Assembly: GCA_004335635.1 (NCBI GenBank)
Contig: QAXH01005195.1
Coordinates: 1,384-14,299, forward strand
DNA from: Chloromonas sp. AAM2
Taxonomy: Eukaryota; Chlorophyta; Chlorophyceae; Chlamydomonadales; Chlamydomonadaceae
DNA length: 12,916 nt
Reading direction: 5' to 3'
Part shown: positions 6,166 to 12,916 of the stretch, one piece after another
Layout of the letters: each line of letters opens with the position of its first letter
Numbering within the stretch: position 1 is the first letter of the stretch
The notes under the pieces: generated by a model
What the model was told of the DNA's origin: nothing
The model's database searches: none
The model's input: the letters and a program-made list of their open reading frames with translations, nothing else
Made by a program: the position numbers and the translations under genes

Positions 6166-9100
6166 TGGCTGGAAATATTTCTCCAATTGGAGAAATTTTG
6201 ATTTTTGTCGCACTCAATGTTCCAGGCGTTCGTCTAAGAACACCTGGGTCACTTTGTCCCTTTAAAGCAACATGTTGTTTTCTGAAATTAATTTTTGAGC
6301 TTGAATCAATTTTTTGAACTCTATAAATCTCTTCATCTTCATGATTAATGATCATGTCATTGATGGCAAGAGAGAACAAAAAAGAATGATCTGGACGATA
6401 TTTTTTCATGACAATTGGTTCCCCATCCTTCACTCTTCGGGCTGCTTCCATCATAGGTACGACTTCACCAACTTGCTTTTTGTCTCCATTTTTATCGGTG
6501 GTTTCATAAATAGCTATATGATGATTATTGCCATATAAAGCCGCACGGTATTCTTCACCTTTCTTATTCTCAAAGAAATGCATGATTTGCGGGTCTTTTT
6601 TCATTAACAGCCGAACCTTTTTTATAGGTGTTTTAGCTTTAGAAGAAACGATATAAGGTGGTTCAGTTTCCAAACTTTTAACAGCAGTTGCTCTTGTTAC
6701 GTCTTGTTCCTCCATTCGTTTTTTAATCTCATCGTTCACGATTTTTCGAACCGTTTCATCCCTAATAAGTGTCAGGTCTCTTTTAGATAGTTGGTGTACA
6801 GGTTTTCTGAACACCATCATTTCTTTGCCTTTTGGTGCATTTTCATCGGTCGGACCGTAATAAGTTTCCTCATGTAATGCTCCCGAAACTTTACGATGTA
6901 CCCGATGTGAAACGGTTATGTTATTAATGCTTGCCTCAACATCATTTCTAAAAGTAACCCAAGGTTCACTCAGGTCAATTCTTCCTCCCAGTCGTCGTTT
7001 CATTTCTTCATTGGTAGCCCGGCCGCTTTCATCAGCATCCATCCACTCGGCAGTGCCAATGCGTTTGTTTTCATCACTGAGGCGCTTTAAGGTAGAGCGG
7101 TTTGTAAAGGCAACCACAATGGCATCAACCGCATGATGCCGATGATCGTCACGATTCTTCATTTCAGGGTCTTCTTTATTGAGTACACTATTCAATCCCC
7201 ATAAGTGTCGTAGCAAAGAAGTGGTTTGACCTTTTACTACCTCAATACTTTTACAGGAAAGTTGCTTGAGATATGAACTTGCTTCCTTACTAATATACCG
7301 CGTGTCATTTAATTGACGATTGAGGAATTTGTCTTCGTCGATTTCTTTTTGGGTGAATTTGTTTCTTTTATTCCACGGAAGGTTTCGGATACGCTGAAGC
7401 ATTTTATCTTCATCTAAAAGTCCTGCTTCCACACATTCCCAAGGAGTTCGGTTTCCTTTCTTTCGGTTAAAGTCTGCTTCACAAAGTGTTTTATTTGCAT
7501 AAGAGTTATCCAAAGACCTGCTGAATGGGAGGATATGCTCAATCTGAAATTCTCCTGAATTAAAGGCTTCTGCAGGAATGGCTTTCCCTGTGTAAGGACA
7601 AGTTTTGTCACATTCTTCCCAAAGGTTGTACCAAATAATATCATTATAACTTGGGTATTGAATATTAAATGGGGCACTTTGTAGGGCATTACGGGCTTTT
7701 TTATTTTTCTTTTCAAGCTTTCGCATTCGCTTGGTCATTTTCTGGCGATGCTCATATCCTGCCTTTAAATCTCTGGCTAACTCAACTCTTATTACATCAG
7801 GCATCCCATACTCACGGATAATTCCATTTACTACTTTTCGAAGTTCAATCAATGCATGATAGACTACAGGATTTTTAATGCTTTGGTCGGGCATGGGAAG
7901 CTGATTCATTTTCCCAGGATTTTGCTCAAAGAGCGAATATCCAGCTTCTTTAATGGCTTTACTCTCTTCCATTCCTTTTTCTAAATAAGGGAGAATCTTT
8001 TTGATTGCTTTTTCAGAAAAGTTGCCGTAGCGTTTTTCAAGAGATAATTTATGAGTAATGTATTCAGCTTGTTCTTTTGTTCTATCCCACTTTTTAAGGG
8101 CAAGATCTTTTACCACTTCTGGCTTATCTACATGAATCAGAACATCAACAACATGATTTTTGAAGTCGTCATCAAATGCGAACCATTCATCACCAAATGC
8201 TTTGGTGTGGGACAATGCGGCATTCGTTCGATTACCTTCAATATTCTTTCTTCCTCCTCTTTCAAGATTGAAAACAGCATTCTTGTTTCCAATAGTACCA
8301 CTTTTAATGAGAGCTTTTTTTAGCTGACTCCAACTCACTTTATCTTTTTTATTAAAGATTTCTTTAAATGTTACTTGGTCATCATCAGTGAGTTCTATTT
8401 GAAAACCATTCTCGTCAGAAATAGAAAGATTGTTGATGTTTTTCAATACCCTGAATTCTTGAAAAAGAAGATGTGCTTTGGCTATTCTTTTTTTGTCTGT
8501 TTCAAGTTCACATTTACCAATTAAATGAGACTGACTTTTCATTTTTCGTTGGTAGAAAATGATTTTCTTGATTTCTTTACCAAGTTCATCAGTTAGTTCA
8601 TTGTGATAGGTACTTTGGGCTTTCCATAGAGCATCAAACTCTTCTTTGAACATTCTTCTGTGAGTATATTTATCCCGAATTCTCCAGTCAAAATCATCAT
8701 GATCAACATCATCCTGAAGATGGTTGTCATAAATTTCATAAAAATATTCTCCAATAGTTCTAGCATTGTGTTTGGCCATATGCTCTCGAACTTTGGATAT
8801 CCCTTTTTTTACTGCACCTTCTTTATCACTTCCAGCTTTTCTATTACTTTTATATCCTCGTCTTTGGTTGAGATGATATAACGCTCTACCGAATTCATGT
8901 AATGATACTTTTTCGTCTAACGCTTTTGCACGAATGGTATATGGATTAATACTTACCCATTCATCCCATTCAGATTTATTCGGTGCCAGTTTATTTTTCT
9001 TGAGTGTAACATATAGATTTATTTTTCTTCTGGTTCGTCTATCTCTTTGTCTTCTAACAGAGCGTTTAGTCCTCCTATCAGCATTTGAAGATTCTCCAGG

Positions 9101-9244
9101 TGCTGCATCAGCTCTTTGTTCATTTCCCTGAAAAATCCTAACGCCCGACTTTATAATTTTCCCTTCTTCTGTACTTTTATCTGATTTTATCAAACCCCAG
9201 CCAATTGATGCAACCCCAAGGTCTAGACCTAATATTTTAGTCAT
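6158..9244 (-). CDS. cas9: CRISPR RNA-guided endonuclease Cas9, subtype II-C
   Basis: The effector nuclease cuts DNA matched by crRNA:tracrRNA. From the ATG at 9244-9242 (MTKILGLDLGVASIGWGL) it has 1028 residues, in the compact range of type II-C. An upstream ATG at 9277 would add 11 residues (MNFRYKTNQRN) ahead of the RuvC strand where family members normally start. In order: RuvC-I with D8; the arginine-rich bridge helix at about 55-74 (ADRRTKRSVRRQRDRRTRRK); the REC region to about 460; RuvC-II VIRVELARDL with E488; the HNH domain about 549-604, with CPYTGK and IEHILPFSRSLDNSYANK (H570) and KKGNRTP; RuvC-III DHRHHAVDAIVVAF with H704 and D707; and a C-terminal PAM-interacting part containing GNNHHIAIYE (905-914), seen in Bacteroidota II-C proteins. 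All nuclease residues are intact. It leads the cas9-cas1-cas2 operon; the tracrRNA gene is divergent about 45 bp upstream. PAM specificity cannot be read from sequence. Confidence 0.97.
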   Translation of the reverse strand: MTKILGLDLGVASIGWGLIKSDKSTEEGKIIKSGVRIFQGNEQRADAAPGESSNADRRTKRSVRRQRDRRTRRKINLYVTLKKNKLAPNKSEWDEWVSINPYTIRAKALDEKVSLHEFGRALYHLNQRRGYKSNRKAGSDKEGAVKKGISKVREHMAKHNARTIGEYFYEIYDNHLQDDVDHDDFDWRIRDKYTHRRMFKEEFDALWKAQSTYHNELTDELGKEIKKIIFYQRKMKSQSHLIGKCELETDKKRIAKAHLLFQEFRVLKNINNLSISDENGFQIELTDDDQVTFKEIFNKKDKVSWSQLKKALIKSGTIGNKNAVFNLERGGRKNIEGNRTNAALSHTKAFGDEWFAFDDDFKNHVVDVLIHVDKPEVVKDLALKKWDRTKEQAEYITHKLSLEKRYGNFSEKAIKKILPYLEKGMEESKAIKEAGYSLFEQNPGKMNQLPMPDQSIKNPVVYHALIELRKVVNGIIREYGMPDVIRVELARDLKAGYEHRQKMTKRMRKLEKKNKKARNALQSAPFNIQYPSYNDIIWYNLWEECDKTCPYTGKAIPAEAFNSGEFQIEHILPFSRSLDNSYANKTLCEADFNRKKGNRTPWECVEAGLLDEDKMLQRIRNLPWNKRNKFTQKEIDEDKFLNRQLNDTRYISKEASSYLKQLSCKSIEVVKGQTTSLLRHLWGLNSVLNKEDPEMKNRDDHRHHAVDAIVVAFTNRSTLKRLSDENKRIGTAEWMDADESGRATNEEMKRRLGGRIDLSEPWVTFRNDVEASINNITVSHRVHRKVSGALHEETYYGPTDENAPKGKEMMVFRKPVHQLSKRDLTLIRDETVRKIVNDEIKKRMEEQDVTRATAVKSLETEPPYIVSSKAKTPIKKVRLLMKKDPQIMHFFENKKGEEYRAALYGNNHHIAIYETTDKNGDKKQVGEVVPMMEAARRVKDGEPIVMKKYRPDHSFLFSLAINDMIINHEDEEIYRVQKIDSSSKINFRKQHVALKGQSDPGVLRRTPGTLSATKIKISPIGEIFPAND

Positions 9245-9254
9245 GTTTCTCTGA

Positions 9255-9288
9255 TTTGTTTTATATCTAAAGTTCATTTATACTGTTG
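9255..9288 (+). promoter_or_regulatory. Candidate tracrRNA promoter (TTTG / TACTGTTG)
   Basis: TTTG at 9255-9258 and TACTGTTG at 9281-9288 are 22 bp apart. The second box matches TAnnTTTG at all but one position, and the spacing is slightly long. Transcription would start around 9292-9296, at the beginning of the anti-repeat, giving a tracrRNA of about 95-100 nt. The pair sits in the 5' untranslated region of divergent cas9. Confidence 0.4.
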
Positions 9289-9389
9289 TAAATCATCTCG
9301 AAAAGAGTCTTATCACAACAAAGAGATTTAGACTCTGCAGGCAATGCTCACAAGAGTATCCTTAGCCCTCTGCGGAGGGCTATTTTTTT
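9289..9389 (+). ncRNA. tracrRNA of the type II-C system
   Basis: The 5' part (9289-9319) is an anti-repeat. It can pair with the crRNA repeat as a 6-bp lower stem (CACAAC 9314-9319 with GTTGTG), an asymmetric internal loop (5 nt against 6) and a perfect 20-bp upper stem (9289-9308 against repeat positions 13-32). The tail then offers a small hairpin AGAG (9322-9325)/CTCT (9333-9336), weak short stems, and a strong terminator hairpin at 9363-9382 followed by T7. This order (anti-repeat, nexus-like small stem, terminator) is the expected tracrRNA layout. The duplex should be an RNase III substrate for crRNA maturation, and the tail docks Cas9. The exact 5' end is unknown; a start a few bases inside the anti-repeat is likely from the promoter position. 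Divergent from and immediately upstream of cas9. Confidence 0.92.
9363..9389 (+). terminator. Intrinsic terminator of tracrRNA
   Basis: TAGCCCTC (9363-9370) pairs perfectly with GAGGGCTA (9375-9382) around the tetraloop TGCG, followed by seven T (9383-9389). It forms the 3' end and last stem of the tracrRNA. Confidence 0.92.
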
Positions 9390-9472
9390 ATATGTACATC
9401 TTGAATTAAACTCTTTACTTATTGAAAATCAAATTGATGCCCATATCTTACATAAATGAATTTTGAGATTAC

Positions 9473-9952
9473 ATGAAACGCAACGAAGCCTGCATAAACA
9501 AGTTGTATAGTGCTTTTCAGGAACTGGATGCTGAAACAATGCTGAGTTGTTATCACCCGGATGCGACCTTTGAGGATGCGGTTTTTAAGCTCTCTTCTAA
9601 AAAAGAAATATGGGGAATGTGGACGATGTTATGCGAACGGGCCCGGGAGTTTGAATTGAAATTTGAGGTTGGGAAAACCGATGATAAAACCGGAAATGCA
9701 AAAGTTGAAGCTTTTTACTTGTTTTCAGCTACAAACCGAAAAGTTCACAATACCATACACGCACAATTTGAGTTTAAGGACGGGCTCATTCTTCATCACC
9801 GCGACTATTTCAATTTTTATAGGTGGAGCAGGCAGGCTTTAGGGATAGCGGGTTTACTCCTTGGCTGGACTTCTTTTCTTCAAAATAAAGTACAGCAAAG
9901 AGCAGCAAAAAATCTAAAGGTATTTCTGCGTAAACGAGCCGGCAATCAGTAG
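9473..9952 (+). CDS. NTF2-like / SnoaL-like domain protein
   Basis: A 159-residue protein whose first two thirds fit the NTF2-like cone fold. There is an N-terminal helix with CINKLYSAFQELDAETMLSC (7-26), then YHPDATFEDAVFKLSSKKEI (27-46) where the fold turns into its first strands, WTMLCERAREFELKFEV (50-66), and paired strands ending NTIHAQFEFKDGLILHHRDY (92-111). Proteins like this are often annotated as SnoaL-like or nuclear-transport-factor-2 family; the pocket can bind or convert small hydrophobic molecules, but no function is assignable here. The C-terminal part (RWSRQALGIAGLLLGWTSFL, 116-135) is hydrophobic and could pack against the cone rather than cross a membrane. A weak promoter-like pair (ATTG 9433-9436, GAATTTTG 9458-9465, 21 bp apart) precedes the ATG. 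It is followed after 79 bp by a histidine kinase on the same strand. Confidence 0.75.
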   Translation: MKRNEACINKLYSAFQELDAETMLSCYHPDATFEDAVFKLSSKKEIWGMWTMLCERAREFELKFEVGKTDDKTGNAKVEAFYLFSATNRKVHNTIHAQFEFKDGLILHHRDYFNFYRWSRQALGIAGLLLGWTSFLQNKVQQRAAKNLKVFLRKRAGNQ

Positions 9953-10031
9953 TTAATAACAGGTCAGCCATGTAGCTCTACTACTTATATTCTTCACATC
10001 CGTGTCATAAATTATTGAGGATAAGGAATTT

Positions 10032-11603
10032 GTGGAGAATGCCTTGAAAAAACCCAGTTATGGTAATGAAATTATTGAACAAATCGATGAGAGGCTGAAC
10101 GCTCTTTCAGCTGAAATACATCACAGTTCTGCTCTTAAGGAAGTACAGGAACTGAGGTCATTGTTGTGTTCTCTCAAGAAAGAAGTTCATTTTCCGGATT
10201 CTAATGTAGAATTGGAAAATAACTCGGGGTTTTACAGGCAAATCTTTGAAGAAGTGCCCATCGGAATCATGCATTACAATAAAGATGGTACCATTGATGC
10301 ATGCAACCCCACTTTTACCAGCATTCTGGATAGCACGAAAGAGAAGTTATATGGATTACACATCAGCGAGATCGAGAATTTTCCGGTTCGCCGGGCCATG
10401 AAACAAGCGCTAAATGGACAATTAGCAACCTACGAAGGCATGTATACATCAGTAACTTCGGGAAAGCGATTACCGATAGTGGTTGAATTTCATCCCGAAT
10501 ACGATGAACTGGGAAATATTATTGGCGGGATAGGCATGATGCAAGATATCTCAGTGCGTTATGAGGCGAAAAGAAAGCTTGCAGAAAGTGAAGAGCGATA
10601 CCGATCCATGTTTGAGCAAAACCATAGTATCATGCTTCTAATTGATGGAGAAGATGGGGCTATTCACGATGCCAACAAAGCTGCACTAAAGTATTATGGG
10701 TGGACAAAACAGGAAATCACCCAAATGAAAATTAGTGAAATAAACATCCTTTCTCCCGGAGAAGTAAAAATGGAAATGAAAAATGCTCGCGATAATAAAC
10801 GCAATGTATTTCATTTTATTCATCGTTTAGCAAATGGAGAGGAACGCAATGTGGAAGTGTATTCCGGAATGGTTTTCATAGATGGAAAGCCCTACCTGCA
10901 TTCCATTATTCACGATATAACAGAAAGAGTGAGAGTGCAGAAGAAATTGTCGGAGTCATTAAAGGAAAAAGAAATATTATTGATGGAAATCCATCATCGG
11001 GTTAAGAATAACCTGGCTATTATATCAGCGCTGCTGGAACTGAATGTGTACTACGATGAACAAGATATGAGCATTGAGGACTTTGTTCGAAATAGTCAAA
11101 TGCGTATTAAGGCAATGGCGGAAGTCCATGAACTGCTTTATGAATCGAACCGGTTTTCACATATCTCTTTTAAAGAATATATCGAACGACTGGTCATTAA
11201 AATTGATGAGATCTCTGCAAATAATGACCAACTCATTCGGTTCACCACGTTTTGTGAGGAGGTGGATTTAAATATCAATCAGGCCATTCCGATTGGGCTA
11301 ATTCTCGACGAGTTGATCATGAATACAATGAGTTATTCATTTGATGGAAAAACAGAGGGATTGATCGAAATTACCCTGAAAAATAAGGGAGAAGAAATAC
11401 TCATTATTGTAGCTGAAAATGGAACCGGTGAAGGTGTAAAGACTTATCAGGGACGGTCTAATTCATTGGGAAATACGCTACTTAAAATATTGATTGATCA
11501 GATTAAGGGTTCATTTAATTACCAGGTTTTTAACGAAGGGACTCAGTACGAAATACGGTTCAGGCCGGAAGATGTAAAAGGCTCTGCAGGAAACATGTTT
11601 TAG
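10032..11603 (+). CDS. Soluble PAS-PAS sensor histidine kinase (HisKA_2 class)
   Basis: The 523-residue protein starts at GTG 10032. There is an in-frame stop at 10008-10010, no upstream ATG, and a purine-rich AGGATAAGG lies just before it; the first in-frame ATG is far inside, in the first PAS domain. Layout: a coiled N-terminus (1-60), PAS 1 (about 66-178, ending MMQDISVRYEAKRKL), PAS 2 (about 185-300, ending IIHDITERVRVQKKL), the HisKA_2 phosphoacceptor MEIHHRVKNNLAIISALLEL (318-337, H321/H322), and an HATPase domain with ILDELIMNTMSYSF (424-437), AENGTGEG (461-468) and SLGNTLLKILIDQIKG (478-493). No membrane segment is seen, so it senses a cytoplasmic signal through PAS. The ATP site deviates slightly: Asp replaces the usual Asn in the NEL motif, and Glu replaces Asp in DNGxG. 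No response regulator is adjacent, so its partner is elsewhere. Signal unknown. Confidence 0.9.
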   Translation: MENALKKPSYGNEIIEQIDERLNALSAEIHHSSALKEVQELRSLLCSLKKEVHFPDSNVELENNSGFYRQIFEEVPIGIMHYNKDGTIDACNPTFTSILDSTKEKLYGLHISEIENFPVRRAMKQALNGQLATYEGMYTSVTSGKRLPIVVEFHPEYDELGNIIGGIGMMQDISVRYEAKRKLAESEERYRSMFEQNHSIMLLIDGEDGAIHDANKAALKYYGWTKQEITQMKISEINILSPGEVKMEMKNARDNKRNVFHFIHRLANGEERNVEVYSGMVFIDGKPYLHSIIHDITERVRVQKKLSESLKEKEILLMEIHHRVKNNLAIISALLELNVYYDEQDMSIEDFVRNSQMRIKAMAEVHELLYESNRFSHISFKEYIERLVIKIDEISANNDQLIRFTTFCEEVDLNINQAIPIGLILDELIMNTMSYSFDGKTEGLIEITLKNKGEEILIIVAENGTGEGVKTYQGRSNSLGNTLLKILIDQIKGSFNYQVFNEGTQYEIRFRPEDVKGSAGNMF

Positions 11604-11794
11604 TAACCTTCATAAAATGTAATTCATGTTTCATTTAGTTTTGGTACCAACAAACTATATAAACAGCTTGATCAAAAAAAAGGCGGGTACGTTTTGCCAA
11701 AAGAGCAGATCATTACCTATTAAAGTGGGAATGATTTATATGCAATACTTGTAGAAAAAATAGAAATAAGAAACTAATATAAGTAGATAGAATT
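11604..11794. other. Intergenic stretch between the histidine kinase and the oxidoreductase
   Basis: It contains a perfect 10-bp palindrome, TTGGTACCAA (11641-11650). A short plus-strand frame ends at about 11721 with no start codon, and I do not call it a gene. No terminator hairpin with a T tract is evident. The downstream gene's promoter should be near the AT-rich end (11740-11790), but no pair of boxes is convincing. Confidence 0.35.
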
Positions 11795-12469
11795 ATGGCA
11801 CATACACTTCGCATTATTGATGTTAAAGAGCTTACTCACGACGTAAAACAATTTACGCTGGAAAAGCCGGACGGTTATGAATTTGAACCGGGTCAGGCTA
11901 CAGAAGTTTCGATAGACAAGGAAGGCTGGAGGGAAGAAAAACGGCCTTTTACCTTTACTTCGTTAAATGAAGATGAGTACTTGCAGTTTGTGATCAAGAT
12001 TTATCCTGAACATGACGGCGTAACGGAACAGATTGGAAAGATGGAAGTGGGTGATTCCATGATTATTGATGAACCGTGGGGTACCATACAATACACGGGT
12101 GAAGGAGTATTTTTAGCAGGTGGTGCCGGCGTAACCCCGTTTATTGCTATCCTGAGGGATTTGGATGAAAATGATGAAATTGGAAATAATAAGCTGATCT
12201 TTTCCAATAAAGCAGAGAAAGACATTATTCTTAAAGAGGAATTTGAGGATATACTTGGTGATAACTTCATAAATGTGATCACGGATGAAGAACCGGAGGG
12301 CGACCATCACTTCTTAGATGGCTTCATAAACAAAGATTTCCTTGAGTCGCAAGTTGATGATTTCGATCAGCCGTTTTACGTATGCGGCCCCATGCCTTTC
12401 AATGAGTCTATGATGCAATACCTGAAGGATTTGGGTGCTAATCCGGATGCCCTGATTTTTGAAAAGTAA
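11795..12469 (+). CDS. FAD-binding ferredoxin/flavodoxin reductase-like oxidoreductase
   Basis: A 224-residue, cytoplasmic flavoprotein of the ferredoxin-NADP+ reductase superfamily. The N-terminal FAD domain has EPGQATEVSI (31-40) and the flavin motif RPFTFTS (50-56, the RxYSxxS pattern). The C-terminal NAD(P) domain has GVFLAGGAGVTPFIAIL (104-120) with the pyrophosphate-binding GGAGVTP (109-115) and YVCGPMPFNESMMQYL (195-210) with the CGP cysteine C197. It moves electrons between NAD(P)H and a small carrier. No 2Fe-2S domain is fused, so it needs a separate acceptor; none is encoded nearby. Length is at the short end of the family but both domains look complete. It is preceded by 191 bp and followed by 131 bp, so probably transcribed alone. 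The physiological acceptor cannot be told. Confidence 0.88.
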   Translation: MAHTLRIIDVKELTHDVKQFTLEKPDGYEFEPGQATEVSIDKEGWREEKRPFTFTSLNEDEYLQFVIKIYPEHDGVTEQIGKMEVGDSMIIDEPWGTIQYTGEGVFLAGGAGVTPFIAILRDLDENDEIGNNKLIFSNKAEKDIILKEEFEDILGDNFINVITDEEPEGDHHFLDGFINKDFLESQVDDFDQPFYVCGPMPFNESMMQYLKDLGANPDALIFEK

Positions 12470-12562
12470 ATGTGCCGGAAATTCAGATACCAAATACGGT
12501 TTGTCTTAATGGGATTATTTTGATGACTTATTAATTATTGTTGCAGAAGCAATAGAAATGCC

Positions 12563-12598
12563 TTTCTTTTGGGTGAATTCACTTACTCACAAAAGAAA
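12563..12598. repeat. Inverted repeat just upstream of the aminotransferase start
   Basis: TTTCTTTTG (12563-12571) and CAAAAGAAA (12590-12598) are exact reverse complements, 2 bp before the ATG at 12601. The stem could continue inward with TGA/TCA past a two-base bulge. It could be an operator, a structure masking the start codon, or chance in AT-rich DNA. Confidence 0.35.
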
Positions 12599-12600
12599 AG

Positions 12601-12916
12601 ATGCGACAAAAGTTGTTACATGAAGGAGCTAAAGAGCTCAGTTATGAAATTCGTGAAATTGTAAAAAAAGCGAATATCCTCAAGAATGAAGATTTGGTGA
12701 TCTCTTGGGAAAATATCGGTGATCCAATCCAAAAAAATGCTCAAATCCCGGATTGGATTAAAGATATTGTTCAGGAGCTGGCCGGGCAGGATGAGTCATA
12801 TGGGTATTGTGATTCCAAAGGTATCCCGGAAACAAGAGAATTTCTGGCAAATGAAAATAATGCCTTGGGCGGGGCTCAGATCAACGCTGATGATATACTT
12901 TTTTTTAATGGACGAT
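12601..12916 (+). CDS. PLP-dependent aminotransferase class I/II (partial, N-terminal part)
   Basis: The frame from the ATG at 12601 runs 105 codons to the right edge without a stop. Visible class I/II aminotransferase landmarks are the substrate-contact segment ISWENIGDPI (34-43), the YGYCDSKGIPETREFLA stretch (67-83, the family's Y-x-S/D-x-G-xxxLR pattern) and NADDILFFNG (95-104), the start of the PLP-domain strand. The catalytic lysine and phosphate-binding residues lie beyond the edge. The SYEIREIVKKA helix (14-24) before ENIGDP resembles aminotransferases common in Bacteroidota and relatives, but substrate cannot be assigned. The start fits a normal N-terminus; an inverted repeat lies immediately upstream. 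Confidence 0.85.
   Translation, partial: MRQKLLHEGAKELSYEIREIVKKANILKNEDLVISWENIGDPIQKNAQIPDWIKDIVQELAGQDESYGYCDSKGIPETREFLANENNALGGAQINADDILFFNGR

Noticed and set aside
7414..7716. 100-codon minus-strand frame inside cas9
   Set aside because: It lies wholly within cas9 in another frame, and the cas9 frame carries the HNH motifs there.
11620..11721. Short plus-strand frame reading protein-like (ends KEQIITY) between the kinase and the oxidoreductase
   Set aside because: No start codon, about 35 codons, no recognisable family; insufficient support for a gene or pseudogene.

Overview
The window (AT-rich, low-40s % GC by eye) looks like a chromosome segment from the Bacteroidota/Balneolota side of the tree. 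The basis is a type II-C CRISPR-Cas locus with Bacteroidota-like Cas9 C-terminal motifs, candidate promoters of the TTTG / TAnnTTTG style, and a mix of housekeeping genes. No rRNA or other taxonomic marker is present, so this placement is inference.

Left flank (1-3335). A glyoxylate/hydroxypyruvate reductase-like gene runs off the left edge on the minus strand. A 327-bp gene-free stretch follows, then a minus-strand Nudix CoA-pyrophosphatase-like gene. Divergent from that is a tight plus-strand operon: PfkB/adenosine-kinase-like sugar kinase, a three-helix PQ-loop (SemiSWEET-like) membrane protein, and RdgB XTP/dITP pyrophosphatase. The last two overlap by ATGA.

Centre (3449-9389). This is a complete, minimal type II-C CRISPR-Cas system. 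It comprises a 22-repeat/21-spacer array (36-bp repeats, 29-31-bp spacers), the minus-strand operon cas9-cas1-cas2 with overlapping genes, and a tracrRNA on the plus strand just upstream of and divergent from cas9, ending in a clear intrinsic terminator. The anti-repeat fixes the crRNA sense as the plus strand, so array and cas operon converge on a roughly 57-bp gap. The degenerate repeat lies at the 5' (cas-distal) end in crRNA sense, so new spacers probably enter at the 3', cas2-proximal end. Each consensus repeat carries a promoter-like pair (TTTG, 19 bp, TAGATT; equally TTGAAC, 16 bp, TAGATT), which suggests repeat-by-repeat crRNA transcription as known from Neisseria and Campylobacter II-C systems, here with Bacteroidota-type elements.

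Right flank (9473-12916). In order, all plus strand: an NTF2/SnoaL-like protein, a soluble PAS-PAS histidine kinase of the HisKA_2 class with a GTG start, an FAD/NAD(P) ferredoxin-reductase-like oxidoreductase, and the first 105 codons of a PLP-dependent aminotransferase cut by the right edge.

I do not see a wholly undescribed system. The most interesting material is the expression logic of the II-C locus: promoters in repeats, reversed array polarity, and a tracrRNA that must share its promoter region with cas9 and can fold against its own anti-repeat.
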